A DNA stretch of 64,000 bases from Bacteroidales bacterium (GTDB taxonomy: Bacteria; Bacteroidota; Bacteroidia; Bacteroidales; UBA932), in NCBI GenBank assembly GCA_024398125.1, contig JAKSJO010000004.1:1-64000 (forward strand), read 5' to 3'. Below are positions 34,673 through 44,613 of the stretch, piece after piece. The stretch's first letter is position 1; each line of letters starts with the position of its first letter. The position numbers and the translations under genes are program-made. The notes below the pieces were generated by a model. The model did not search any database and had not been told where the DNA came from. It worked only from the letters and a program-made list of their open reading frames with translations.

Positions 34673-36706
34673 ATGAAGAAAACCATCGCAATACTGGCAT
34701 CGTTCCTGATTTCTGTTTCTGCGTTTGCAGATGAGGGAATGTGGCTGCCGTCACTGATTTCACAGCGTATCGCTGACATGCAGGCAAAGGGATTCAAGCT
34801 CGGAGCCGAGGACATCTACAGCATCAACCAGGCATCATTGAAGGATGCCGTGGTACTGTTCGGAGGTGGCTGTACCGGAGAGCTCGTCTCTGCCGAAGGC
34901 CTCCTGTTCACAAACCACCACTGTGGCTACAGCTCGATCCAGAAGCTCAGCAGTGTAGAGCATGACTATCTCCGTGACGGTTTCTGGGCTATGAACCGTA
35001 GCCAGGAACTCCATGCCGAGGGATTGAATGTACGCTTCCTAGAACGTATGGAGGATGTGACCGGCAAGATACTTGACGGATATGTACCGGGCATGACGGA
35101 AAGCGAGAGAACTGAGCTTGTTGCAAGGAACTCCGAGGCTGTCCGCAAGGCCGCTGTCGCCGATGGCAAGGGCCTGCGCGCTTCTGTCGAGGCTCTGTAC
35201 TATGGAAATCAGTATTTCCTGTTCGTGTATCGTCAGTATGACGATGTCCGTCTTGTGGGCGCTCCGCCTTCATCGATAGGAAAGTTTGGCGGCGATACCG
35301 ACAACTGGATGTGGCCACGTCATACCGGAGATTTCTCTATCTTCCGTATCTATGCCGGCAAGGATAACATGCCTGCCGAGTATAGTGAGGACAATGTGCC
35401 GTATTGCCCCAAGAAGTATTTCAAGGTATCACTCGGTGGCGTCAAGGAAGGCGATTTCACCTTCATCTATGGCTTCCCTGGAAGCACACGCGAATACATC
35501 ATGTCCGAAGGAGTCCGCTATATCTCCGAGATTTCCGATCCCGCAAAGATCGATTTGAGGACCAAGCGTCTGGATATCCTGAAACGCTATATGGACAGCA
35601 GCCAGAAGATCCGTATCCAGTATTCATCCAAGTATGCCAGCATCTCGAATGCCTGGAAGAAGTGGCAGGGAGAGGCGAAGGGTATAGACAAGATGAACAC
35701 CGTGGCTGAGAAGCAGGCCTTCGAGAAGCGATTTATCCAGTGGGCCAAGGGTGGTCAGTATGAGGGTCTCGTCGAGCGTATCGGCGGACTTTATGAGCGT
35801 CTGGTCCCTTATGATTTCGCGCGGGAGTATTACACAGAGACCGTACGGGCAGTAGAGCTGCTCAGCTTCGCTTCGGCATGGCCAAGGACAAGTGCTGATG
35901 CTTTCTTCAAGGATTATCACATGGCGGCCGACAAGGAGTGCTTCGTGGCCCTCCTCAATGCCTTCAAGGATAACGTTCCGGATCAGTTCCAGCCTGAGTA
36001 TTTCAAGAATGGTCTTGCTTCGCGTGGAAGCGTTGAGGCTTGGGCAGATGAGATTTACGGCAAGTCTGTGTTCGCTGATGAAAAGGCTGTGGCTTCTCTT
36101 TCCGAGAATGCGGATCTGGAGTCGGATCCTGCCAGGGAATTTGCGAAGGAGTTTGCAAAGTGGTATTCCGAGAAGATCGTCCCTGTCGTTTCAGTGATCA
36201 ATTCCGAGCTTGACCTGGCTTATCGTGACTATATGCGCGGCCAGATGGAGTTCCAGAAGGACAAGACCTTCTATCCGGATGCGAACCTCACTTTGAGAGT
36301 CGCATACGGACATATCGCCGGCTATTCTCCTTCCGATGGAGTCTATTATCATCCGTCATCTACCGTGAAGGGAATCATGGAGAAGGATGATCCGAACATT
36401 TTTGACTATAACATCCCGCAGCGTCTCCGTGATATCTACGCGGAGGGTGGACATGAGGATCAGCCTGTGTGCTTCATTGCAACCAACCACACATCCGGCG
36501 GCAATTCCGGCAGCCCTGTGATCAATGAGAATGGAGATCTCATCGGCCTGAATTTTGACCGTGTATGGGAGGGAACGATGAGCGATATCGTATTCGATCC
36601 TGATTTCTGCAGGAATATCTGTCTCGATGTACGTTATCTTGTATTTGTAGTCCGTGAGATCGGTGGCGCCGGCCACATTCTCGATGAAGTTGAATTCACC
36701 AATTAA
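34673..36706 (+). CDS. S46 dipeptidyl-peptidase, DPP11 type
   Basis: 677 residues from ATG 34673, which starts a signal peptide (MKKTIAILASFLISVSAFA); an earlier ATG at 34631 would precede it with polar residues. The catalytic triad is visible: His in FTNHHCGY (near residue 81-82), Asp in the GGDTDNWMWPRHTGDFS region, and Ser612 in GGNSGSPV. Arg630, 18 residues after the Ser (NFDRVWEG), corresponds to the Arg that gives DPP11 its preference for Asp/Glu at P1, whereas DPP7 has Gly. It releases acidic dipeptides in the periplasm. It heads a six-gene run with small gaps. Confidence 0.92.
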   Translation: MKKTIAILASFLISVSAFADEGMWLPSLISQRIADMQAKGFKLGAEDIYSINQASLKDAVVLFGGGCTGELVSAEGLLFTNHHCGYSSIQKLSSVEHDYLRDGFWAMNRSQELHAEGLNVRFLERMEDVTGKILDGYVPGMTESERTELVARNSEAVRKAAVADGKGLRASVEALYYGNQYFLFVYRQYDDVRLVGAPPSSIGKFGGDTDNWMWPRHTGDFSIFRIYAGKDNMPAEYSEDNVPYCPKKYFKVSLGGVKEGDFTFIYGFPGSTREYIMSEGVRYISEISDPAKIDLRTKRLDILKRYMDSSQKIRIQYSSKYASISNAWKKWQGEAKGIDKMNTVAEKQAFEKRFIQWAKGGQYEGLVERIGGLYERLVPYDFAREYYTETVRAVELLSFASAWPRTSADAFFKDYHMAADKECFVALLNAFKDNVPDQFQPEYFKNGLASRGSVEAWADEIYGKSVFADEKAVASLSENADLESDPAREFAKEFAKWYSEKIVPVVSVINSELDLAYRDYMRGQMEFQKDKTFYPDANLTLRVAYGHIAGYSPSDGVYYHPSSTVKGIMEKDDPNIFDYNIPQRLRDIYAEGGHEDQPVCFIATNHTSGGNSGSPVINENGDLIGLNFDRVWEGTMSDIVFDPDFCRNICLDVRYLVFVVREIGGAGHILDEVEFTN

Positions 36707-36714
36707 TAAATACC

Positions 36715-37281
36715 ATGAAGAAGATCATTTCAATTGCAATATCAATCGCATCCGTGGCTCTCGTTCAGTCCTGCGCTACCATGAGTCAATCGGGTTCTAC
36801 TCCGCAGAGCCAGAGTGATCTCGGTTTCGAGAACTTCAACCCTGACAAGCAGACATATTCAGTTTCCGAGATCAAGCCGGACCAGACGGTTTCCAGCTAT
36901 ACCGACATCTGGGATTATATCCGTGGAAAGGTGCCAGGAGTACAGGTCGGCCCATCAAGCCCAGGATCGGTACCGAACATCGTCATCAGAGGCGTCGGAA
37001 CCAACAGCGGCAACAGCCAGCCTCTTTTCATCGTGGATGGAATGGAGACCGAAAATGTGAATGCGCTCAATCCTAACGACATCGCTTCTGTCGAGGTCCT
37101 CAAGGATGCTTCATCATCGATTTATGGCGTACGTGGCGGCAATGGTGTGATACTGTTCAGAACCAAGACCGCTGAAGCTGCCGCACGTCAGGCTGCCGAG
37201 CAGGCCATGGCCGAGAGAGAGGCGGCTAAGGAGGCACGCAAGGAGGCCAAGGCTGCAAAGGCTGCCAAGAAAAGCAAGTAA
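36715..37281 (+). CDS. Orphan SusC-type TonB plug-domain lipoprotein
   Basis: 188 residues. A lipoprotein signal ends at Cys20 (LVQSC). Residues about 45-155 match the plug of SusC-like receptors: IRGKVPGVQV, VIRGVGT, PLFIVDGMETENVNALNPND and ASVEVLKDASSSIYGVRGGNGV. The 22-strand barrel is missing; instead the protein ends in an Ala/Lys/Glu-rich helix (about 158-188). Without a barrel it cannot be a transporter; a soluble or lipid-anchored plug could bind TonB or cap another barrel. It starts 8 bp after the peptidase gene and overlaps the next gene by one base. Confidence 0.85.
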   Translation: MKKIISIAISIASVALVQSCATMSQSGSTPQSQSDLGFENFNPDKQTYSVSEIKPDQTVSSYTDIWDYIRGKVPGVQVGPSSPGSVPNIVIRGVGTNSGNSQPLFIVDGMETENVNALNPNDIASVEVLKDASSSIYGVRGGNGVILFRTKTAEAAARQAAEQAMAEREAAKEARKEAKAAKAAKKSK

Positions 37282-39482
37282 TGAAAGGTAAGACGCTGAT
37301 TGCATACATACTGATCGCGGTATTGCTTATCGCGGGCATCATCTTTGGCGTTGCTGAACTGTTCTCCGATGGAAAGAAGGGAGATGACGGCTCAGTCAAG
37401 GATGTCCAGACCCTTATCAGCCGCAATCCCGTCCTTCGGGCCGTTCCTTCCGACGCTGTAGCCGTACTGAGCTTCGAGAGTTTCGGAGTGGAAATGAATG
37501 TGCTTGGAGACAGGACCAAGGTGTTCGGCGCTCTGGTTGGTGCAGTCGATGGAAACAAGACGGCGGCGTTCATCGAGTCATGCTCTGCCTTGGCCGAGTC
37601 CGATCCGAAACTGAAGTCGGCCCGTGCGCTGGTTTCGCTGCATTACAGCGGCGGACTGGTGCCTGTGTTCTCGATTGAGTCGGCACGCTGCGACACTACG
37701 ATTCTTGCGTCGCTCGCGGGAGTCGCCCAAGAGGCGGGAATGAGCTGCCGCAAGGCAGAGGGTTTCATGGTCATGTCCATTTCGGACGCCCTTGCCCTGT
37801 CTGCGGAAAGACATCTCAAGACCGGTGTATCCATCGCATCCAACGAGGATTTTGCCTCATGTATGTTCCAGTCTTCGTCCAGGAATACCGTTGTATTTTC
37901 GAATGAATCGGCCGGCAAGCTGCTTCCGGCGTATCTGGACCGTTCGCTCACCAGGTATTCTTCATTCCTCAAGTCATATTCATCATGGACCCTGATGTCT
38001 ATTGATGAGCTCAAGGATGACAGGCTCAGGATGGGCATTCAGCCGTCCAATCCTTCTGCCACCCGTTTTTACTCCCAGGTCTTCAAGGGGGTGAAGCCAG
38101 GCAGCATGCAGTTTGCCAAGGTCATCCCTTCTTCTACCGTATGGGCTCTTTCTCTGTCCCTCCAGGACCGTGAGCGCCTTGCGGAGAACCACCTGTCTTT
38201 CCTGGATGCCCAGTCGCGACTTGCAGTTGCAACAAGGGAGAGCCAGTCTCTTACCAAGGCAGCCGGCATCAGTCCCGAGGACTGGACGAAAGTCATCGGC
38301 GCAATGGAGATAGTACGTCTGGCCTGGCGTCCTGATCCAGAGGCGGATCCCGTCACCGCTGTGATGGTGCGTGTAGGAAACGGCAAGTCATCCCATCTCC
38401 CTTCTTCCGAGGATGGAATCGTGGAGTTCTCGTATGCGGGTTTCATATCCAACCTGTACGGCAGCATCTTCCACATGGATGATGAGTCATCGTGCTTCAA
38501 TAATGATGGGTGGCTGGCTTATGGCAGTCGTGCGGCGCTGGAGAACCTCCTTGAGCGTATCCTTGGTGGAGACAGCCTTGGAGCGCTTCTCAGCGATGCA
38601 TCTGCTTCATCCATCCTTCCGGGACATGCTGTGTTCACTGCATATTTCAGTCCTTCCATGTGCAAGATGGACGCGACTTTCGCTACTGGAATGAAGAAGG
38701 CCGTCGATGCTACCTTTGATGGCGCAGCCTTCGAACCTTGTGTGCTTACACTCGATGCTTCAGGCATGAATCTGGAGGTCCGCAGGTCTGCCGCTTTCGA
38801 GAACATGAAGACCCCGGCTCTCGTATCGGACGCACAGCTGCTCGTTCCTTCAGGCCCGTTCGAGGTAGCGACTCCTGATGGAGGTAAGAATCTTCTTCAG
38901 CAGCAGTCAAACAATTACATCAGCCTCAAGGAGGCAAGCGGCAAGGGTATCTGGAGCATTCCTTTCAGCGCCCCGATCTGCGGAGCGGTCGAGAGCATCG
39001 ACTATTATGGCAACGGCAAGATCCAGTATGTTTTCTGTGCCGGAGACAGCTTCTATCTGCTCGACCGTCTTGGCCGATTCGTCAATGGTTTCCCTGCTTC
39101 GACTGGCAAGGACATCCTTCTTGGACCGAAGGTCTATGACTTTACAGGAGCCCGCGGCTACAGGGCGATGGTGCTCCACAAGGATAACACGATAGCTTTA
39201 TATAACCTGCATGGCCAGCTTGCGGAAGGCTGGAGCAACATTGTCTGCGAGGACAGTGTAATCTCTCTTCCGGAGCTTCTGGAAGTGTCAGGAAAGAAAT
39301 ACTGGATTGTGCGTACTGCGCGTGAGGCTCTTCTCTTCGGATTCAACGGAGGCGAGGCTGTCAAGCGCGAGACAGGCCCGAAATCCGTCCGCCGCGACAG
39401 CGAGTTCGAGATAGTGGACAAGGGACTTAGGGTTACGTGCAACGACGGAAAGCAAAGAATCATAAAACTGAGCGACAAATAG
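37281..39482 (+). CDS. Conserved membrane-anchored protein of unknown function
   Basis: 733 residues. One N-terminal membrane helix (about 7-28), then an entirely extracytoplasmic body. The first 500 residues recall DUF3352-like proteins that occur across Bacteroidota (opening with an AVPSDAVAVLSFES motif), and residues about 560-690 contain propeller-like turns (NGKIQYVFCAGDSFYLLDRL, VYDFTGARGYRAMVLHKDN). No active-site motif is seen. It is coupled to the orphan plug gene by a one-base overlap (TAATG), which suggests the two act together at the envelope. Confidence 0.65.
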   Translation: MKGKTLIAYILIAVLLIAGIIFGVAELFSDGKKGDDGSVKDVQTLISRNPVLRAVPSDAVAVLSFESFGVEMNVLGDRTKVFGALVGAVDGNKTAAFIESCSALAESDPKLKSARALVSLHYSGGLVPVFSIESARCDTTILASLAGVAQEAGMSCRKAEGFMVMSISDALALSAERHLKTGVSIASNEDFASCMFQSSSRNTVVFSNESAGKLLPAYLDRSLTRYSSFLKSYSSWTLMSIDELKDDRLRMGIQPSNPSATRFYSQVFKGVKPGSMQFAKVIPSSTVWALSLSLQDRERLAENHLSFLDAQSRLAVATRESQSLTKAAGISPEDWTKVIGAMEIVRLAWRPDPEADPVTAVMVRVGNGKSSHLPSSEDGIVEFSYAGFISNLYGSIFHMDDESSCFNNDGWLAYGSRAALENLLERILGGDSLGALLSDASASSILPGHAVFTAYFSPSMCKMDATFATGMKKAVDATFDGAAFEPCVLTLDASGMNLEVRRSAAFENMKTPALVSDAQLLVPSGPFEVATPDGGKNLLQQQSNNYISLKEASGKGIWSIPFSAPICGAVESIDYYGNGKIQYVFCAGDSFYLLDRLGRFVNGFPASTGKDILLGPKVYDFTGARGYRAMVLHKDNTIALYNLHGQLAEGWSNIVCEDSVISLPELLEVSGKKYWIVRTAREALLFGFNGGEAVKRETGPKSVRRDSEFEIVDKGLRVTCNDGKQRIIKLSDK

Positions 39483-39490
39483 TATTATTC

Positions 39491-41146
39491 ATGGAATTCA
39501 AATCGGTAAACAAGCTGCTCGAGAAGAGCTTCAAGGACAACTGGGAGCGTCCCGCTCTCTCCAACTACCAGGGTGCGACCCTTTCATACGCAGACGTGGC
39601 AACCCGCATCCGTCAGCTTCACATGATGTTTGAGAAGTGTGGACTCCAGAAGGGTGACAAGGTCGCTCTCTGCGCCCGTAACCAGGCGCACTGGGGGGTC
39701 TGCTTCATGGCAGCCACCACTTACGGAGCCGTTCCCGTTCCGCTTCTTCACGAGTTCAAGCCAGGAAACATACATTATCTTGTGAACCACTCGGAGGCAA
39801 AGGTCTTCTTTGTCGATGAATCAATCTGGGAGGGCCTCTCGGAGACCGAGATGCCTGGTCTTTCAGTTGTAGTCCAGATGAATACCATGAAGTTCATCTA
39901 CTCGCGCAACGAGGAGATGTCTGATTATCGTGAGAGTCTCATGGACGATTTCGCGAAGCTCTATCCAAACGGCTTCACCAAGGACGATATCGACTACTAT
40001 GAGGATACTGCCGAGGAGCTCGCGCTCATAAACTATACCTCAGGTACTTCCGGCTTCAGCAAGGGTGTAATGCTCCCTTATCGCGCTTTGTACTGCAATA
40101 TCTACAATGCACGTGTGAACTGCGAGCCGCAGATGACCTGCGAGTCGGAGGTTGTTTCCATGCTTCCTTGTGCCCACATGTACGGCATGATGTTCGAATT
40201 CCTGTTCGAGATGACCATCGGTGCCCATGTGCACTTCCTTTCCAAGGTGCCTAGCCCTAAGATCATCATGAAGGCTCTCGGTGAGATCAAGCCGGACATC
40301 GTGATCGCCGTACCTCTCGTCATCGAGAAGATCTACAAGTCACAGCTCAAGCCTGTTCTCGACAAGAACTCCACCTTCCTCAAGATTCCTATCCTCAATG
40401 TCATCATCGAGAAGAAGATCCGCAATACTCTCATCGAGTCGTTCGGAGGACGTTTCGAGGAAGTCATCCTTGGAGGTGCGGCATTCAACCCGGAGGTTGA
40501 GCGTTTCTTCCATAAGATTCATTTCCCATACACGGTAGGATACGGCATGACCGAGTGCGCTCCGCTCCTTACTTATGCCAAGTGGTACAAGGCAAAGGTC
40601 GGCTCATGTGGAAAACCTATCGAAGGATGCGAGATAAAGATCAACTCCGAGGATCCGAAGAACATTCCTGGAGAGCTTCTCGTAAAGGGTATGAATGTAT
40701 TCCTTGGCTACTATAAGAACGATGAGGCGACAGCAGCATCATTCACTGAGGATGGATGGTTCCGTACCGGCGACATGGGTGTCATTGACAACGAGGGCTT
40801 CGTGTTCCTCCGCGGACGTTCGAAGTGCATGATTCTCGGCCCTTCGGGACAGAACATCTATCCGGAGGAGATCGAGGCTGTGATCAACAACGTCTCATAT
40901 GTCGTGGATTCACTCGCCATCGAGGATGAGGGCGGCATCACTGCGCTCATCTACCCTGACTACCACCAGGCAGAACTCGACGGCATAAGCCGTGAGCAGC
41001 TCATGGAGCGAATCAATGCATCACTTCCTGAGATCAACAAGGAGATTCCTAACTATGCCCGCATACGCAAGATCGAATTCATGCCGGAGGACTTCGAGCG
41101 CACACCTAAGAAGAGCATCAAGAGATATCTCTACCAAAGAGCATAA
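39491..41146 (+). CDS. AMP-forming acyl-CoA synthetase (long-chain fatty acid type)
   Basis: 551 residues from ATG 39491, 8 bp after the previous stop; an upstream in-frame ATG inside the previous gene is not credible. The phosphate loop YTSGTSGFSKG lies near residue 182-192, followed by GYGMTECAP and the hinge region with TGDMGVIDNEGFVFLRGRSK. Such enzymes activate a fatty or aromatic acid through an acyl-AMP to a CoA thioester. The context gives no specific substrate; a role in recycling membrane fatty acids is plausible. Confidence 0.88.
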   Translation: MEFKSVNKLLEKSFKDNWERPALSNYQGATLSYADVATRIRQLHMMFEKCGLQKGDKVALCARNQAHWGVCFMAATTYGAVPVPLLHEFKPGNIHYLVNHSEAKVFFVDESIWEGLSETEMPGLSVVVQMNTMKFIYSRNEEMSDYRESLMDDFAKLYPNGFTKDDIDYYEDTAEELALINYTSGTSGFSKGVMLPYRALYCNIYNARVNCEPQMTCESEVVSMLPCAHMYGMMFEFLFEMTIGAHVHFLSKVPSPKIIMKALGEIKPDIVIAVPLVIEKIYKSQLKPVLDKNSTFLKIPILNVIIEKKIRNTLIESFGGRFEEVILGGAAFNPEVERFFHKIHFPYTVGYGMTECAPLLTYAKWYKAKVGSCGKPIEGCEIKINSEDPKNIPGELLVKGMNVFLGYYKNDEATAASFTEDGWFRTGDMGVIDNEGFVFLRGRSKCMILGPSGQNIYPEEIEAVINNVSYVVDSLAIEDEGGITALIYPDYHQAELDGISREQLMERINASLPEINKEIPNYARIRKIEFMPEDFERTPKKSIKRYLYQRA

Positions 41147-41148
41147 TC

Positions 41149-41559
41149 ATGGAGAAATTCGATTCCAGATATATTGAAATGGCCGCTATCTGGGCCAAGA
41201 ACTCATATTGCCGCCGTCGTCAGGTCGGAGCTCTTCTTGTCAAGGACAAGATGATCATCTCTGATGGCTACAACGGTACCCCTGCCGGTTTCGAGAACGT
41301 CTGTGAGGACGAGAACGGTGTGACCAAGCCATACGTGCTCCATGCAGAGGCAAATGCAATCTCAAAGATTGCGAAGTCCGGAAACAATTCGGACGGTGCG
41401 ACCCTGTATGTCACTGCCTCGCCATGCATCGAGTGTTCGAAGCTGATCATCCAGGCCGGTATCAGGCGCGTGGTCTACCGCGATGAGTACAGGCTTACCG
41501 ATGGTGTCGACCTTCTCCGAAAGGCTGGAATCGAAGTTGAAAAAATCGATGTTGAATGA
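41149..41559 (+). CDS. dCMP deaminase family protein
   Basis: 136 residues. Zinc ligands are His65 and catalytic Glu67 (HAEANAI) and Cys93/Cys96 in SPCIECSK. The sequence fits the deoxycytidylate deaminase (ComEB) group, which makes dUMP from dCMP for thymidylate synthesis. It begins 2 bp after the acyl-CoA ligase gene and its stop overlaps the next start (ATGA). Confidence 0.9.
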   Translation: MEKFDSRYIEMAAIWAKNSYCRRRQVGALLVKDKMIISDGYNGTPAGFENVCEDENGVTKPYVLHAEANAISKIAKSGNNSDGATLYVTASPCIECSKLIIQAGIRRVVYRDEYRLTDGVDLLRKAGIEVEKIDVE

Positions 41560-43142
41560 ATCGTAGACCTCTGATTATTGCCCTTCTGGGCATGGCTATC
41601 GGCGCTCTGGGCGTGCTGACCATCCAGAATCTTGCTCCCAGGAAGAAACTGGATGTCAGTGGTGCCAGCTGGCGTAAGTTGAACCTGGTCCTGGAGGAGG
41701 TTGAGAAGCGGTACGTAGATACCATAGACCGCAAGGCGATGACAGATGCCGCCGTGATCGCGGCTCTGAAGGAGCTGGATCCGCATACGGTTTACATGCC
41801 GCCTGTCGAGCTTGAGGAATCGGAGACTGAGCTTGCCGGAAATTTCGATGGAATCGGAATACAGTTCAATGTTCCGAACGACACGGCTATCGTCATCGAC
41901 GCTATCCCCGGAGGCCCGGCTGCAAAGGTGGGAATGAGGCAGGGTGACCGTCTGCTCAAGGTTGACGACATCAATATCGCCGGTGTGAAGTATCCCCAGG
42001 ACAGCATGGTCCGCCGCATGAAGGGACCTGCAGGAACAAAGGTTGTCGTCACGGTCGGCCGCGGTTCCGAGGTGATTCCGTTCGAGATCACCCGCGGCAA
42101 GATTCCTGTGCATTGCGTGGAAGCTTCTTTCATGCTCAACGACACTACCGGATATATCAGACTTGCCAAATTTTCACGTACAACCGCCCAGGAAGTGACA
42201 TTGGCGGCTCTGGAGCTGCTTGACAAAAAGATGGCCGAGCTCATACTCGACCTTCGTGGAAACACCGGAGGCTATATGGACCAGGCTCTGATCCTTTCAA
42301 ACATGTTCCTTGGCAAGGGCGATATGATCGTGTATATGGAAGGACTTCACCAGGCGCGTGAGGAGTATAAGGCTGACGGAAAGGGACTGCTTTCCGATGT
42401 GCGTCTCAAGGTCCTCATCGATGAGTCATCCGCTTCGTCCAGCGAGATCTTCGCCGGTGCGATTCAGGATAACGACCGTGGCCTTATTATCGGCCGCAGG
42501 TCATTTGGAAAGGGTCTGGTTCAGGAGCCTCTGTATTTTACAGATGGCTCAGGCGTGAGAATCACGATTGCCCGTTTCTACACTCCTTCGGGCCGCTGCA
42601 TCCAGAAACCATATTCCGATGACTACGACTATGACATAGTCAAGCGTTACAATGACGGCGAGATGCTCGATGCCGACAGCATAAAGGTTGACAAGTCGGA
42701 GATATTCAAGACAGTCGGTGGCCGTACAGTATATGGCGGAGGCGGCATCGTTCCGGATGTCTTCGTCCCTGTGGACACCACCAAGGTGACGGCATTCTAC
42801 CTGAACTGCAACAGGAAGGCGACAGCAATGCGCTTCGCTTCTGATTTCTTTGACAGGAACAGTGCAAGGCTTTCCGAAATCGACAGTTTCGGAGATCTGA
42901 TGACCTTCCTCGACAGGGCCGGTCTTGAGGAGAAGTTCCTCGACTTTGCCCGAAAGAAGGACAATCTCGTACCTGCAGCGGGAGAGTGGGCGCTCAACCG
43001 TCCGTACATGATGTCTCAGGTAAGGGCGCTGGTGGGACGCTATTCGAAGCTTGGTGACAATGCTTTCTATCATCTCTACCTGGATATCGACGAGACGGTG
43101 GCGGAGGCTATGAGACCACATGCCTTAGTCTTGCCTGAATAG
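41556..43142 (+). CDS. S41-family carboxy-terminal processing protease
   Basis: 528 residues. An N-terminal signal anchor (about 5-24), a PDZ domain (about 85-165, GGPAAKVGMRQGDRLLKV) and the S41 protease core are present. The catalytic Ser sits in SASSSEIF (residues 292-299) and the general-base Lys in SFGKGLVQ near residue 318. CtpA/Prc enzymes cleave periplasmic proteins from their C-termini. The start overlaps the dCMP deaminase stop, so it ends the operon that starts with the S46 peptidase. Confidence 0.92.
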   Translation: MNRRPLIIALLGMAIGALGVLTIQNLAPRKKLDVSGASWRKLNLVLEEVEKRYVDTIDRKAMTDAAVIAALKELDPHTVYMPPVELEESETELAGNFDGIGIQFNVPNDTAIVIDAIPGGPAAKVGMRQGDRLLKVDDINIAGVKYPQDSMVRRMKGPAGTKVVVTVGRGSEVIPFEITRGKIPVHCVEASFMLNDTTGYIRLAKFSRTTAQEVTLAALELLDKKMAELILDLRGNTGGYMDQALILSNMFLGKGDMIVYMEGLHQAREEYKADGKGLLSDVRLKVLIDESSASSSEIFAGAIQDNDRGLIIGRRSFGKGLVQEPLYFTDGSGVRITIARFYTPSGRCIQKPYSDDYDYDIVKRYNDGEMLDADSIKVDKSEIFKTVGGRTVYGGGGIVPDVFVPVDTTKVTAFYLNCNRKATAMRFASDFFDRNSARLSEIDSFGDLMTFLDRAGLEEKFLDFARKKDNLVPAAGEWALNRPYMMSQVRALVGRYSKLGDNAFYHLYLDIDETVAEAMRPHALVLPE

Positions 43143-43144
43143 GA

Positions 43145-43175
43145 TTTGGGATTAGTCGGAGATTTGTTAAATTTG
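43145..43175 (+). promoter_or_regulatory. Promoter of asnS
   Basis: TTTG (43145-43148), 19 bp, TAAATTTG (43168-43175); a full consensus immediately after the S41 protease gene. Confidence 0.7.
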
Positions 43176-43206
43176 CGGAATCTATTGACGGATATCATAT
43201 AAAACA

Positions 43207-44610
43207 ATGGAACAGATAAAGAGAACAAAGGTTAAGGACCTGCTCAAGTGCGAGCCTGGTATCGAAGTCCTCGCCAAAGGTTGGGTAAGGACAAAAAGAG
43301 GAAACAAGAACGTTGCTTTCATCGCACTCAATGACGGTTCGACCATCAACAATATCCAGATCGTAGTCGACAAGACTGCGGTAGAGGAGAGCCTTCTCCA
43401 GAAGATCACAACAGGAGCCTGCATCGGTGTTGCCGGAAAGCTCGTCGAGTCGGTCGGAGGTGGCCAGGCTGTAGAGATCCAGGCCAGCTCGATCGAGGTT
43501 TATGGCGAGTGTGACCCTATGCGTTACCCTCTCCAGAAGAAAGACACCTCTTTCGAGTACCTCAGAACAGTTGCTCACATGCGTCCTAGGACCAACACCT
43601 TCGGTGCAATCCTCCGCGTGCGCAACCAGATGGCCTTCGCCATCCATGAGTACTTCCACAGCAAGGGTTTCGTATATCTCAATACCCCTCTCATCACCGC
43701 ATCGGACTGCGAGGGTGCAGGACAGATGTTCCAGGTTACCACACTCGACCTGAACAACGTGCCTAAGAACAAGAAGGGCCAGCCTGACTTCACCAAGGAT
43801 TTCTTCGGAAAGCAGACCAGCCTTACCGTGAGCGGTCAGCTCGAAGGTGAGCTTGGTGCCACCGCTCTTGGTGAGATCTACACCTTCGGTCCAACCTTCC
43901 GTGCTGAGAATTCCAATACTCCTCGCCACCTTGCAGAGTTCTGGATGGTGGAGCCTGAGATGGCATTCTATGACATCAAGGACAACATGGACCTTGCCGA
44001 GGACTTCATCAAGCATCTTGTAAAGTATGCCCTCGATAACTGCCGTGATGACATCCAGTTCCTCAATGACCGTTATGACAATGAGCTTATCGCACGTCTC
44101 GAGAGCGTCGCTGACACAGAGTTCGTCCGTCTCCCATATACCGAGGGTATCAAGATTCTCGAAGAGGCTATCGCAAACGGTCACGAGTTCGAGTATCCTG
44201 TAAGCTGGGGTACCGACCTCCAGAGCGAGCACGAGCGTTTCCTCGTTGAACAGCATTTCAAGAAGCCTGTGATCCTTACAGACTATCCTAAGGAGATCAA
44301 GGCATTCTACATGAAGCAGAATGAGGATGGCAAGACCGTACGTGCAATGGACGTACTCTTCCCTAAGATCGGTGAGATCATCGGAGGTTCTGAGCGTGAG
44401 GCTTCTCTTGCAAAGATCGAGGAGCGTGTCGACGCTCTTGGAATGAGCCGTACAAACCTCGAGTGGTACATCGATACCCGCCGTTTCGGTTCATGCCCTC
44501 ACAGCGGCTTCGGTCTCGGTTTCGAGCGCCTGCTGCTCTTCGTTACCGGTATGAGCAACATCCGCGACGTGATCCCATTCCCAAGAACTCCAAAGAACGC
44601 AGAATACTAG
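43207..44610 (+). CDS. asnS: Asparaginyl-tRNA synthetase
   Basis: 467 residues. An OB-fold anticodon domain (about 15-105) precedes the class II catalytic core. Motif 2 is seen in [21 protein letters not shown]-type sequence (split around residue 232-252) and motif 3 in [12 protein letters not shown] near the end, followed by [12 protein letters not shown]. The SNTPRH and the HxxFWMVE pattern favour AsnRS over AspRS. It charges tRNA-Asn. Own promoter; udk follows after 3 bp. Confidence 0.97.
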   Translation: MEQIKRTKVKDLLKCEPGIEVLAKGWVRTKRGNKNVAFIALNDGSTINNIQIVVDKTAVEESLLQKITTGACIGVAGKLVESVGGGQAVEIQASSIEVYGECDPMRYPLQKKDTSFEYLRTVAHMRPRTNTFGAILRVRNQMAFAIHEYFHSKGFVYLNTPLITASDCEGAGQMFQVTTLDLNNVPKNKKGQPDFTKDFFGKQTSLTVSGQLEGELGATALGEIYTFGPTFRAENSNTPRHLAEFWMVEPEMAFYDIKDNMDLAEDFIKHLVKYALDNCRDDIQFLNDRYDNELIARLESVADTEFVRLPYTEGIKILEEAIANGHEFEYPVSWGTDLQSEHERFLVEQHFKKPVILTDYPKEIKAFYMKQNEDGKTVRAMDVLFPKIGEIIGGSEREASLAKIEERVDALGMSRTNLEWYIDTRRFGSCPHSGFGLGFERLLLFVTGMSNIRDVIPFPRTPKNAEY

Positions 44611-44613
44611 TAT

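Noticed and set aside
43195-44256. A 353-codon minus-strand open frame
   Set aside because: Exactly antisense to asnS, whose codons are strongly biased; no domain or start signal.
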